NCBI GenBank assembly: GCA_019188255.1
Contig: JAETXT010000008.1
Span: 3,596,001 to 3,660,000, forward strand
From: Verticillium longisporum
Taxonomy: Eukaryota; Ascomycota; Sordariomycetes; Glomerellales; Plectosphaerellaceae
DNA length: 64,000 nucleotides
Direction of reading: 5' to 3'
Position numbers and translations under genes: made by a program. The stretch's first letter is position 1. The number at the start of each line of letters is the position of its first letter. Positions 43,546 to 55,099 of the stretch are shown piece by piece. A model generated the notes under the pieces. It was given only the letters and a program-made list of their open reading frames with translations. It searched no databases and had not been told where the DNA came from.

Positions 43546-45969
43546 ATGCCATTGGCCTCACAATCCCTGGGATACTTGAATAGAGCAAGCCTCTTTCGAA
43601 AGCAACTGGATCACCAGGTCATTAACCCTTCGCGACGGTGTCTCCTTGCTTTCGCACAGACGCGAAGACCCGAAGCTGCTGGGGAAGCAAAGCGCTTTGC
43701 TCTTGAGTCGTCTCACCTGTCGACCTGTGCTCGAGGCCATCGTTCCGATTCATCAGCTACCGCCCGCTACTTGACCGAGTATCCCCGTAACCGAAATGTT
43801 CGTGGCTCTCAGTCTTCAAATACTACCGACGAGGATCTTGACCTCTTGCCACATCTCGCCGTATTCGACAGAGAGGTAGACTCCGGCCGAGCGCTGCCGA
43901 AGATAGAATCGGACGACCTCTCGACATGGGCACTGCATTTTTCCAATGCGCAACGATCACAAGGAAAAGATGGAATTCTTCGCGTCTGGTCAGCCATGGC
44001 GCAATCGAAATCTTTGTCCAAAGTGAGAGGGCCCGAGGCGGAGTGGATAAGGACAAGGATACTGGAGGCTACGCTCCCAAGCGACAGGCACCTGGAGCGT
44101 GTCAACAAGTATGCACAATGGATGGTTGAGACGCATGCTGCTCACTGGCCGCACCTTTATGAACGTGTTGTACTTTACTGCTTGCAACACCGACAATACC
44201 GAAGAGCATTTCTGTGGCATATGCGACTGGCAGCCGTCTTTGGCCCTGATCATGACAGCTTCTCAAAGCTCATACGATCACAGATTGGGGATCCCAGTCC
44301 AGCTGTCCAGAGCACCCTGCATTCGATATATATAACAGGCCCGCACCGCAACATGTACGACCTGATTATGCCTCATCTCTACGAACTCGGCCTTTCCACA
44401 TTATGCAGCCAATGGCGGGAAACCCTCTTGCGCCACCGAGATGTGCCGAGGCCGATAACAGCGTCGCAGCCTTTCCTTCGCTTCTTCATGAACTATTACC
44501 CAAATAAGGCGCTATGTCTGGAGGAACAAGTTGTTGTTGGCCTAGTGCCATCGGTTTCTCACCAATCCAAGCATGAATCATCATTATGGGAGGCTCTCTC
44601 CGCCGACCATGAGCAAGGAAAGGGTGGAAAAGGCCTGCGCTTCAACGATGCCATCGGCGCTCGATGGTTCGCTAGCTCATGGGTACCTCTTGATTTCGCT
44701 GTGCACGCAGTTCACGGGCTAGGTGTCCGTGTTCTGGGTCCAATGTCACTGCAGTCAATTGCTCTCCGCGAGAAAACCGCCGCCTCGATTCTTTCGCGAC
44801 TTAGACAGCTCCAAAATCTCAACCTCAGTATCGGGCACTCAACCTACGCTCTAGCAGTTCGGAGTTTTGCGGAGAGGGGAGACGACGATATGCTGTCCAT
44901 GTTGCTGGAAAGCGACATTCACCCAGAAGTTTTCGACGACCTGGAAACTCAGCAGAGGATACGTTGTGCGGCCAGAAACGATGGTGACTGGCAAACATAC
45001 AATCTCTTACTTGCTATCCAACCTGCTGTCGCCCGGGACTCCATTGAGACAACATCTAACCATCTTTTGCAAGAGCATCTCAAACAACAGCACAATCAGC
45101 GTGCCATTGCCTTGCTCGACGATATGCGCGCAATGGATGTCAGTGTCACTCATGCTACTATGCAGGTAGTTCACGAACATCTTGTGCGCGGGCTACCAAG
45201 GCACCGCAGCTCGTTACCTGGATCTGGCCGTCAGATATCCGAGATCCTCGCCATTGCCACAAGACTAGCAACGCGTCGAAAATTCTTGTCATCAGCATTT
45301 TGGGAGAAGGCTCTTTTCCGACTTGGTGAGACTGGCCGTCTAGACGATTTGGAGCGCTTGGCGTCCGGTATTGTGAGGCATTATCAGCTTCATGCCTCAG
45401 ACACGAAAGGCTTGATCTCTATCCACAGATCAGATTCCCCGATGACCGCACCCGATGATGCTTCCCTTGATATTCCGGCAGACTTGCCGCTCGCGCATGA
45501 CTGGCATCCGATTCGGAGGATATTCGTCAACCGTGTGCTTCAAGCAGCTATCATCCGGTGGGGCTTTCGAAACGGACTGAACAAACCACAAGGTTCTCTT
45601 CAATCACATAAAACTGAAGTCACTGTTTCCAAATTCTGGATTGCTCGAGGTGTCCGGCTGCTCAGGGTCCTGCGAGATCAAGGTATCCCTATCGAGGCCG
45701 CCTTGGTTCGAGCGGAGGTCCTTCATTGCATTGCTCGTTATTGCATCCGCAGCCACAACGACGCTGGGACTGATGGTGCAGAGGAAACAGATTTGGCCAC
45801 AATTCGAAAGCTTTTCAATCAAGCCTATGGTGGGCCGCTGCTGCCCGAACCTTTGGAGTTACGGGATTTGGTGAACCAAGCCGAACGACAACTACCCGAC
45901 AACACCAAAACCTTCAAATCGATACCCGGCTGGGACAGGAAGAGACGGGCCAAACCCTTCATAATGTAA
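43546..45969 (+). CDS. Large putative mitochondrial helical-repeat (PPR-like) protein
   Basis: Uninterrupted frame of 807 aa that I cannot assign firmly. The N terminus (MPLASQSLGYLNRASLFRKQ and the next 60 residues) is rich in Arg, Ser and Leu with few acids, which suggests mitochondrial import. The rest is all-helical by eye, with repeated aromatic and Leu spacing such as WAMVETHAAHWPHLY-like helices, YERVVLYCLQHRQYRRAFLW, MYDLIMPHLYELGL and LNLSIGHSTYALAVRSFAE, the last being PPR-like. Fungal mitochondrial expression factors such as the CYA-5 group share this layout of a long divergent helical-repeat protein. The divergent COX7 neighbour is compatible with a respiratory role. Both points are inference. 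Confidence 0.7.
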   Translation: MPLASQSLGYLNRASLFRKQLDHQVINPSRRCLLAFAQTRRPEAAGEAKRFALESSHLSTCARGHRSDSSATARYLTEYPRNRNVRGSQSSNTTDEDLDLLPHLAVFDREVDSGRALPKIESDDLSTWALHFSNAQRSQGKDGILRVWSAMAQSKSLSKVRGPEAEWIRTRILEATLPSDRHLERVNKYAQWMVETHAAHWPHLYERVVLYCLQHRQYRRAFLWHMRLAAVFGPDHDSFSKLIRSQIGDPSPAVQSTLHSIYITGPHRNMYDLIMPHLYELGLSTLCSQWRETLLRHRDVPRPITASQPFLRFFMNYYPNKALCLEEQVVVGLVPSVSHQSKHESSLWEALSADHEQGKGGKGLRFNDAIGARWFASSWVPLDFAVHAVHGLGVRVLGPMSLQSIALREKTAASILSRLRQLQNLNLSIGHSTYALAVRSFAERGDDDMLSMLLESDIHPEVFDDLETQQRIRCAARNDGDWQTYNLLLAIQPAVARDSIETTSNHLLQEHLKQQHNQRAIALLDDMRAMDVSVTHATMQVVHEHLVRGLPRHRSSLPGSGRQISEILAIATRLATRRKFLSSAFWEKALFRLGETGRLDDLERLASGIVRHYQLHASDTKGLISIHRSDSPMTAPDDASLDIPADLPLAHDWHPIRRIFVNRVLQAAIIRWGFRNGLNKPQGSLQSHKTEVTVSKFWIARGVRLLRVLRDQGIPIEAALVRAEVLHCIARYCIRSHNDAGTDGAEETDLATIRKLFNQAYGGPLLPEPLELRDLVNQAERQLPDNTKTFKSIPGWDRKRRAKPFIM

Positions 45970-46037
45970 CATTAGAGTTGAAGCAGAGCCTTACGGGCTT
46001 GCTAAGTATTATAATCAAGATCATACATCAAGGTTTA

Positions 46038-47208
46038 TCATCTGATACCTTGCGTCAGCAGGTCGCTCCTGTCATACCTGTTCATCTCTGTGGTCTCCCT
46101 CACCACCCCTGTCGTTTCCCTCTTCGGCTTGATCAACAATAAGATGAACATGCCCACGACGATGAGCAACAAGAGCAGTATAATCTTTCTCTTGGTCGTC
46201 TTCTTCTGATACCCAGCCGCGACAACAAGCTCCTTATCGGCCGCTTTGACATCTGTCGCCATATTCTCGACATTATAGTCGATGCGATCCAACATGGTGC
46301 CCTGGTCAATGACCATATTCTGTAGGTCGCGGAAAATATCCGCCAGCTCGATGATGCCTTGTGCAATGTCTTCAATTTCGCGTTCGCGCTGAGTGATGGC
46401 AGCATCATTATTCTGCAGCAGTCTCTGCTGTGTCACTTGCAATGTCGACTGTGAGAATGACCTATCTGCATCGGACTCGGTAATGTCGGGGTCTGCGTAG
46501 GAACTCGACCCTGGTTGGGGTGTGGACGACCTTTCACCCACCGGGGTGAAGCCTCCCAAACTACTCATACCGCGTAATTCTGGAGAAATGTTAGCACGTT
46601 GAAGCAAAGTATCTGAAGGTTTTGCTGAGGCTCACTCTTGAGATATGCGCTTTGCTTCTTCCTGAACAAGGCGCTAGCGTCTTGCACTCTTGACGCTAAA
46701 GAGATCTGAATGTTCTTCGCCATGGTTTCTTCTCCTTGACTGATGGTTCCAGCATGTTTTGCCTCCTTGACCATGCGTTCAATGCGCTGGATACAGCCGT
46801 GGCAGTCATGGAACCCTCTAGTGATCTTTTGCGTGAGATGCTCAATCTCGCGCTCCTCAGCCTTTTCGCATCCTCATCGTCGAATCCTGGGAGCACATGC
46901 TTCTGATGCAGGCGCTCGAGTGTCTGGCTCCTTCGCGCAATATCTGCCAGCAAGTCTGTAATTTCGTCGGAGATGTCGGCCCAGCGCGGGGGCAGAAGAT
47001 CCATCTCAATCACGGCGTCGCCATCGTCCTCGAAGGCACCTGCGGAGAGCAGGCCACGAGTATCCTCAGAGCCCGAGGCGGTGGCATAGTTGTCGCCGAA
47101 GGCATTGCCTCCGCCAGGCCCGCTACTGGTGTACTTTGTTCGTTTTGTTGGGTGATGCGCATAGGACTGCCGATAGGAGATGTATAGATTCGTGCGGTCC
47201 CGCCACAT
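46038..47208 (-). CDS. TLG2: Syntaxin Tlg2 (STX16-like t-SNARE), one 1-nt break
   Basis: Qa-SNARE of the trans-Golgi and endosomes, used in retrograde traffic. Exons are 47208-46636 and 46579-46038, about 371 aa after bridging the break. MWRDRTNLYISYRQSYAHHP is the conserved Tlg2 start that binds the Sec1/Munc18 protein Vps45, so I chose the Met at 47208 rather than the one nine bases upstream. An Habc region (PRWADISDEITDLLADI; IEHLTQKITRGFHDCHGC) leads to the SNARE helix (REREIEDIAQGIIELADIFR, DRIDYNVENM) and a C-terminal membrane anchor (IILLLLLIVVGMFILLLI). A one-base deficit at the T4 run 46863-46866 shifts the frame after DDEDAK; adding one base gives KKAEEREIEHL. Confidence 0.9.
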
Positions 47209-48143
47209 GGCGGACACGAGAACAAGGAAACAGCGAGTCTCTATGTATGAGCACTATCGTTGTATCTTGCGCTGCAGAGAGAGGGGTGATGTCGTGCTGG
47301 GCCTGGATCGTGTCAAGATTCGTGGTCTAGAGATTGGCGTGCCGAAGTCAAAGTTGCCAGTTGCGAGGAACGTCGATAATGGCAAAGATCTAGGGGATTC
47401 TATGGTCGCATGATTGAGAAAAAGTTTCAGTGTGTCGTGATGGTTGGTATAGTCGTTGGCGCCGATGTCACATCAGGCAATGTCCGTCAAGAGTCGTGCT
47501 TCAATCCAGAGATGCTTGGTGATCTGAAGGTCGAGAACGGGACAAGTCTCAACTAGAGCTGCATCTGGGGATTGCGTCAGGTTCGTTTGCTGGCAGCTGT
47601 CACAGCTGGTAAACAGGCAGGCACGGAATGAGATGGGTGGTGGGCTACCTAGGTAGGCACCTACTGGGGTTCAGGTAGTAGTGAACCTGGGCACCTGATT
47701 AGTGAGGAACCTCCCTGGACAGGGAACGTACGTATGTAAGGCACCTTATGTGGCACCAGCTCATCACAGCTGGAAGAGCTGCGACGACCGGCCTGGACGC
47801 GCACTCTTCCAGTTGCCGTACCCTGTTAGGTACGTACCCCATAAGCAGGATGTCGGGTGGTACAGCACAGACCAGGCGTGGCCTAGACCCCCTGCCCCTC
47901 ACTCCTTTCTTGCGAGGAACGGGTGTAATGAGCTGCCTTGCCCGGCTGTCTCCCTCTCCCCCTCCAAGGCCGCACACTAAAGAAAAGCTCGATAGCACGA
48001 CCGGCATCTGGCCAAGACCCACGAACCATCCCGCGACATCTACGACAACTGCCTTTCCCGGATCCGACTTGAATCGCATCCAAATCACCCGCCACATTTC
48101 ACCCCCGTTCCGCACCACCACAGCTCCCCGCTATCTGCCCAAC
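47209..48143. promoter_or_regulatory. Divergent promoter region, TLG2 and calmodulin
   Basis: 935 bases between the two start codons. It contains the TACCTAGGTA cluster at 47.64-47.70 kb and a GGTACGTACC word near 47,828, and is C-rich just before calmodulin. No coding sequence supported. Confidence 0.5.
47641..47696. repeat. TACCTAGGTAGG cluster
   Basis: CTACCTAGGTAGGCACCTAC followed by GGTAGTAGTGAACCTGGGCACC, an inverted-repeat-like patch in the TLG2/calmodulin spacer. Confidence 0.65.
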
Positions 48144-49195
<1,052 letters not shown>

Positions 49196-50588
49196 AAGGC
49201 TGCCCTGCACAGGTAAAACGAGATCCGGCCTCCCCGCATGCGAGAGCTCCTTGTCCTCGGGCGGGATATAGCGGTACTCGTCGGAGGATCTGGCCAGCGG
49301 ATAGTCTGCTATTACTTCCTTTGAATGTCGGAGTTGTTTTTATGCAAGGTTCGGCGAAAGTGTGATAGTATGGACAGGACATGACAGGACATGAGTTGAG
49401 GGACGAGCTAGATGCTTGGCTTCCCATTGATGTGCCAGCGTTTTCGTCTCTGACCATCCTCACTTGCTCATGATGTCTATTTAACGAATGTCACTCTTCC
49501 AACCAGCCTTGGATCTTCTATCATCATGTTTAAATCAGTCTGATTTTTAGTTTTAGCGAGCGGTAGACCTCTTCAAGACAAGGCGTAAGACGTCGGAAGA
49601 TGACATCGCTGCTTCAGCCCTACAGCCCTACAGATCGATGCAGGTGCGGCAATGTAGGGTCTTACAGGCCGTTTTTTTCTCGTTCGTCTTCGGTATCCAG
49701 CCCGGGATTTGCGCGGTACTGACCAACGCCTAACGCCTGGTGGAAAGGCCATTGACTATGTGGTGGGATCGGGGCAGGTCATCAGTGGGGTTGCAGGCAC
49801 TGCCTCAATGCATGATCTCGTGGTCACGACGTTCCGTCATTCCGGGCATGAATTTACGCGTTTAAACTTCAGTGGGTAGGGATCAATCTATCTGAACAAT
49901 ATGTATGGCCACAAAATGAAGGGTCACTCATTTGTACGTGGATAAGGTCGCAAATAGTTGTCACATAGCGGAATGCACTATCAAACTTGATGTATAGCCG
50001 GACAGAAGTACGGGTGTGACTTGGAAGAGAAAAGCTTATAGAATCAATCAATCACTACTCAGGTCCGATGTCATAGGAAGGGAATTAAGTATTTATTAGT
50101 CCACTTCAATTAGACTCGCCGCCGCTGAGGTCAACGGTGGTTTGAAGCTGTTTGAGCACAGATGCCATGGTAGGGAGGTACGTCGCACCAACCTGATTTC
50201 CCAGGCATGAGGACAGTGTGCGGTATGTGGATTCGTGCCTCTGTAAAGGGGTACCCCACCAGGTAGCTGGCGGGACCAGGGTGGCTCTCTAGTACCTAGG
50301 TAGGTAGGTAGTTACTACTGGTGCCTGTCAACGACGGACACACAGGCGCCTTACGGTTGGCGATACCTTCAACCCACCTTACCTTTGGGGCACCATCTTG
50401 TCCCGCTTGCGATCCGAAAGCCTTACTCTCCCATGCTTTACGGCATCGCTCCACGTCGACGATTACCCCGCACCAATAAACGTTACCTCACACCGTCTGT
50501 CGGCCTTGACACCACGCAGAAGCCCCTTCTAAGGGCCACCGCCAAGTAGCCATCATGGCCTCGCGTACGAGCGTTCCCTTCTCTGACA
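49196..50588. other. Gene-free stretch, AP-1 gamma upstream region
   Basis: 1.4 kb between calmodulin and gamma-adaptin, both plus strand. It contains the TACCTAGGTAGG site near 50.29 kb. No supported gene. Confidence 0.55.
50286..50325. repeat. TACCTAGGTAGGTAGGTAG site
   Basis: Tandem TAGG units after a TACCTAGGTA palindrome in the spacer upstream of gamma-adaptin. Confidence 0.65.
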
Positions 50589-53307
50589 ATGGCCTCAAAC
50601 AATTCACTCACACCATACCTTGCAGTCAAACAATTCATTCGCAACGTTCGCGCCGCCAAGACAATCGCAGACGAACGAGCGGTCATCCAAAAAGAAAGCG
50701 CTTCGATTCGAGCAAGTTTCCGAGAAGAGAGCCACGATCCTGGTGTTCGGTGTGAATGACCTTAAGCTGCAACAGCTGCTATTACTTTCTACATTTCTAG
50801 AGCTAACGTTTTGGTGACTAGGCGCAACAATGTCGCGAAGCTCCTATATCTCTTCACACTTGGAGAGAGAACACATTTCGGCCAGATCGAATGCCTGAAG
50901 CTCCTAGCATCACCACGTTTTGCCGACAAAAGGCTCGGCCATTTAGCCACAAGTTTGCTCCTCGACGAAAACCAAGAGGTCTTGACACTCGTCACCAACT
51001 CGTTGAAAAAGTACGATTTTGCTTAAAATATAGCAGCTTAGAAAATGCTAACATGATGCTAGTGACCTTGGTCATTCCAACCAATATATCGTCGGCCTCG
51101 CCCTCTGCACCCTGGGCAATATCGCATCTGTCGAGATGTCTAGGGATCTTTTCGCTGAAGTCGAACAATGCATCGCCACCTCGAATCCTTATATCCGCAG
51201 GAAAGCAGCCCTTTGTGCCATGCGCATTTGTCGAAAGGTGCCCGACCTCCAGGAACACTTCGTCGAGAAGGCAGCTCATCTTCTCTCGGATCGAAACCAT
51301 GGTGTTCTGCTCTCAGGCTTGACCCTTGTCACAAGCTTATGCGAAGCTGAGGAGGAAGAAGGGGGCGAGGAAGGCATCGTGGATAAGTTCAAGCAGTTCG
51401 TCCCTCAGCTTATCCGAACACTCAAAGGGCTCGCCACGTCAGGCTATGCTCCGGAGCACGACGTTACTGGCATCACGGATCCATTTGTCCAGGTCAAGAT
51501 TCTACGCTTGCTGCGAGTACTTGCAGTTGGCGATGCGCAGGTCAGCGAACAAATCAACGATATCCTGGCCCAGGTAGCAACGAACACCGATTCCTCCAAG
51601 AACGTGGGCAACTCGATTTTGTACGAGGCTGTTCGGACAATTCTGGACATCGAAGCCGACTCCGGACTTCGTGTTCTCGGTGTCAACATTCTGGGAAAGT
51701 TCCTTTCCAACAGGGACAACAATATCCGTTACGTTGCTCTGAACACTCTCATCCGAGTGGTGGCTATCGAGCCGAATGCCGTTCAGAGGCACCGTAACAC
51801 AATCCTTGAGTGTCTGAGGGACCCGGATATCAGTATCAGGCGGCGAGCTCTGGATCTCAGCTTCACTCTCATTAACGAAAGCAACGTTCGTGTTCTGATC
51901 CGGGAGCTCCTCGCCTTCCTTGAGGTGGCCGATAGCGAGTTCAAGCCCACCATGACAAGCCAGATTGGCATGGCCGCAGACAAATATGCTCCCAACAAAC
52001 GATGGCACGTGGACACGATGCTGCGCGTGTTGACCTTGGCCGGCAACTATGTCAAGGAGCCTATTATGGCCTCGTTCATCCGTCTTGTGGCGACCACTAC
52101 AGAGCTACAGACATATGCCGTCCAGAAGCTCTACACCAGCCTCAAGAAGGACATCACACAGGAAAGCTTAACGCAAGCTGGCTCTTGGTGTATCGGAGAA
52201 TACGGCGACGCGCTTCTTCGAGGTGGACAGTACGAGGAGGAAGAACTGGTGCAGGAAGTCAAGGAACATGAGATCATTGACCTCTTCGCGTCGATTCTCA
52301 ACAGCAGCTACGCCACACAAGTGGCGAGAGAGTATATCGTAACTGCGCACATGTGGCTGACAACAAGGCTGTTCGGTCCTGCGCAGATTGAACGTGTGAG
52401 GCGTTTGCTGCCGGCAAAACAGACCAGCCTTGATGTCGGGGTGCAGCAGGGTGCTGTCGGATATGGCAACCTTTTCTCGCACGATCAAATCCGTCGGGGT
52501 GTACTCGAGAAGATGCCCCCTCCGCAGATCAAGGAAGAATCGAGGGTTTTGGGACCTGCTACAACAAAGAAGAAGTCCAACAAGGCAGCCAACAGAAAGT
52601 CCAAGATCATCAAGCCAACCGAAGAAGACCTTCTCTTCGACATCAACAGCGACGCACCGGCTAGCGTTCCAGCGCCTATTGGCGGCCAGAATAACGCCGA
52701 TCTGCTTGCTGACATTCTCGGTGGCAGTGGTACATCGTCACCTGCACCAAACGCTGCATCACCCCCACCTCAGCAGTCGAACGTTGCAAGCATCATGGAC
52801 ATGTTTGGCCCCAGCCCAGGCCAGTCTGCACCATCACCTGCGCCTGGTGGCTCTAGCTTGGACATCATGTCATCCATGTCTGGCACACCACCGCCTGCGC
52901 AGGCAGTGCCGCAGGCCTCTGCGGGCATTCCTTGCTACGACGGCAACGATCTCAATGTTACATTCCAAGTGCAGCGCAACGCCGAGGGGCTAGTGCAAGC
53001 TACGGCGCGGTTCCGGAACACTTCGCATTCTGTTACCCTCTCGAACGTCGGTCTGCAAGCGGCTGTGCCGAAATCGCAGAAGCTACAGCTCATGGCCATT
53101 TCTAGCACGGATCTCAGCCCGGGAGCTGATGCGAGCCAGGTAATGAGGGTATCTGGCGTTAAGGGGGTATGCTTTTCCCATGCCACTATTTTATCGACGA
53201 AAATGCTTACCATGTTTTAGCCACTGAGGTTGCGTTTAAGGATTCAGTTCGTTCATCCCTCTGCGGGACAGTTGACAGAGCAAGTGAATTGGACAGAAGC
53301 GCAGTAA
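50589..53307 (+). CDS. APL4: AP-1 complex subunit gamma (gamma-adaptin)
   Basis: Large subunit of the AP-1 clathrin adaptor at the trans-Golgi and endosomes. Exons are 50589-50749, 50822-51010, 51063-53166 and 53221-53307, all in phase, giving 846 aa. The start [20 protein letters not shown] lies in a different frame from, and 35 bases after, a longer spurious ATG. The trunk shows the adaptin N-terminal repeats: [60 protein letters not shown] and [12 protein letters not shown] Pro/Ser-rich hinge follows from about residue 590 with repeated DMFGPSP-like words, then the gamma-ear domain ([38 protein letters not shown]). The last exon encodes [16 protein letters not shown] and ends VNWTEAQ, as in fungal orthologs. 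Confidence 0.95.
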
Positions 53308-53910
53308 GTTCTTTGTTGCATATTCAAGGCATCAGGCGAGCAGCGAGTGTGCCTTGCCCGGTCTGCAGCAGATCGAGCAACAGGGGCACAGAAATACGAA
53401 AATACAAAGTGCAAGTCGCTCTGTTACTTCGAGCGAACTTTGTTGTCGCGATATCGCGTTACAACGGAGCGACGCTCGGTGGATGAACGCGAAAAGAGTA
53501 AATAGCCAAGACATTCGATCAACCTCGTCTATCTACTTCAATAGACATGAATTGAGCAGACGATTACAAGCCTGATGATGGGTGCCTGAGTGGAGACACT
53601 CTCTTCGCGGTTTCAGGAAGAGGAAACTCATTCAACTGAGGCGCTCACAACATGCAGGCTCTTTATCCTGATGTCATCATTTGTTTTTTCCACCCTTGTA
53701 TCTATCACGCCGTGGCGGGTGGGGAGTGCTTCGATCCCTAACGTCTTTTTAAGAAGTCTGCTCCACCTCGGGGTCACTCGGCTGAAAGCTTCAATTGAAC
53801 CTCTGTCGCTCGTCATATGGCGGCAACCAACACAGTCTTCGAAATATCACCGATAATCCGGTTTCGTGCATGTATCTTCGTTCCACCTTTTCTCTCCATA
53901 CATACCTACA
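53308..53910. other. Intergenic
   Basis: 603 bases between two plus-strand genes. A possible APL4 3' extension was considered, since GTAAGT overlaps its stop codon, but the family ends there. No gene seen. Confidence 0.55.
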
Positions 53911-54961
53911 ATGGCCACTCCAACTCATCCAACAACTTCACATGAGGAGCGCACTGCTGAGGAACCGCGTGATGCTGTATGATCGACCTGTCAACGCTGT
54001 GAAGCAGCATTTCATTCGTTGACAAATGGACAGGAGATACACTCAGTCATCGTCGACGATATCACCGAGATCAACTTGTCCGTTCGCCTCTTCAGGCTTA
54101 AGACAGTAAACGGGCTACCCTTGACAGTTCGTCGACCTTGCCCGACACCTGCTATGTGCAGCACCGTGCGAGATTAGCCCGTTTTCGTGTGAAGTTGACT
54201 CGTAATTGCAGTTTCTCCCAGGCCAGTGGCTTGATACCTTCGTCCCAGGCATACCTAAAGCAGGCGGCTTCACCATCACATCTCCCCCGCACCTTGCCTA
54301 CTCGCCAGTACCCTACGTTGAGCTCGCCATCCAACGATCCCCGACAAACCCACCGGCGGCCTGGCTCTTCCAGCCTACCGCGCAGGTACTCGGAAGGACA
54401 CTCCAAGTCCGTGTCGGAGGGGCCTTCGTCTGGCCACCGCCTCGCATGGAGCATGCCAGCGTGCAGAACATCCTGTTCGTGGCTGGTGGTGTGGGGATCA
54501 ACCCATTGATGAGCATCGTGAGCCATCTTACGAGCGGCCCAAACCCTCCGCCGTTTACTGTAGAGTTCATGTATGCCACCAAGATTCCGTCCGAGGCATG
54601 GGACAACGGCAATCTGCGACTGGACAATATCCTGTTCATGACGAGACTATTAAAGCTATTTTCGGAAGGTTCTATTACTGGTCGGTTGAGCCTTTTCCTC
54701 ACTGGCGATACTCGAGGAGAAAAGGCTGTTATCGACCTCCAGAGAGCAGAGCTATCAAATCCAAAACCCTGCGTGTCATATTGCAGGAGAATGGCAGTCG
54801 AAGATCTAGAAACAGCGTTGGGGCCAAAGGATCGGCATCAGGCCAGTGTCGCCTATATCTGCGGAGTGCCAGCCATGACGGATATGTTCGCACAGCATCT
54901 TGCCGGTCCTGGTGGCCTGTCAATGGAAAAGGACCAAGTTTTATTTGAAAAATGGTGGTAA
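53911..54961 (+). CDS. Oxidoreductase NAD-binding domain protein (OXNAD1-like)
   Basis: Ferredoxin-reductase-fold flavoprotein of the OXNAD1 type. Exons are 53911-53976, 54034-54105 and 54212-54961; all in phase, 295 aa. The short exons encode MATPTHPTTSHEERTAEEPR and IHSVIVDDITEINLSVRLFR, then the FAD-binding half reads FLPGQWLDTFVPGIPKAGG and FTITSPP (the RxYS-like FAD motif has FTIT). The NAD-binding half has LFVAGGVGINPLMSIVSHL and YICGVPAMTDMFAQHL. The final aromatic of the family is present as FEKWW. The electron partner is unknown; human OXNAD1 is mitochondrial, but no strong presequence is visible here. Confidence 0.85.
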
Positions 54962-55099
54962 CAACACATACGGGTTAGGTAGGAAGAGCGAGCGCTGCAT
55001 CTTTTTATTGTTTTGACGTTGCTTCAATCTAACAAGTTGTGCATCCCGAGCTACAAAACTTTGGATGATCATCCTGGTGAGTGCCACCTTCGTAGTTCG

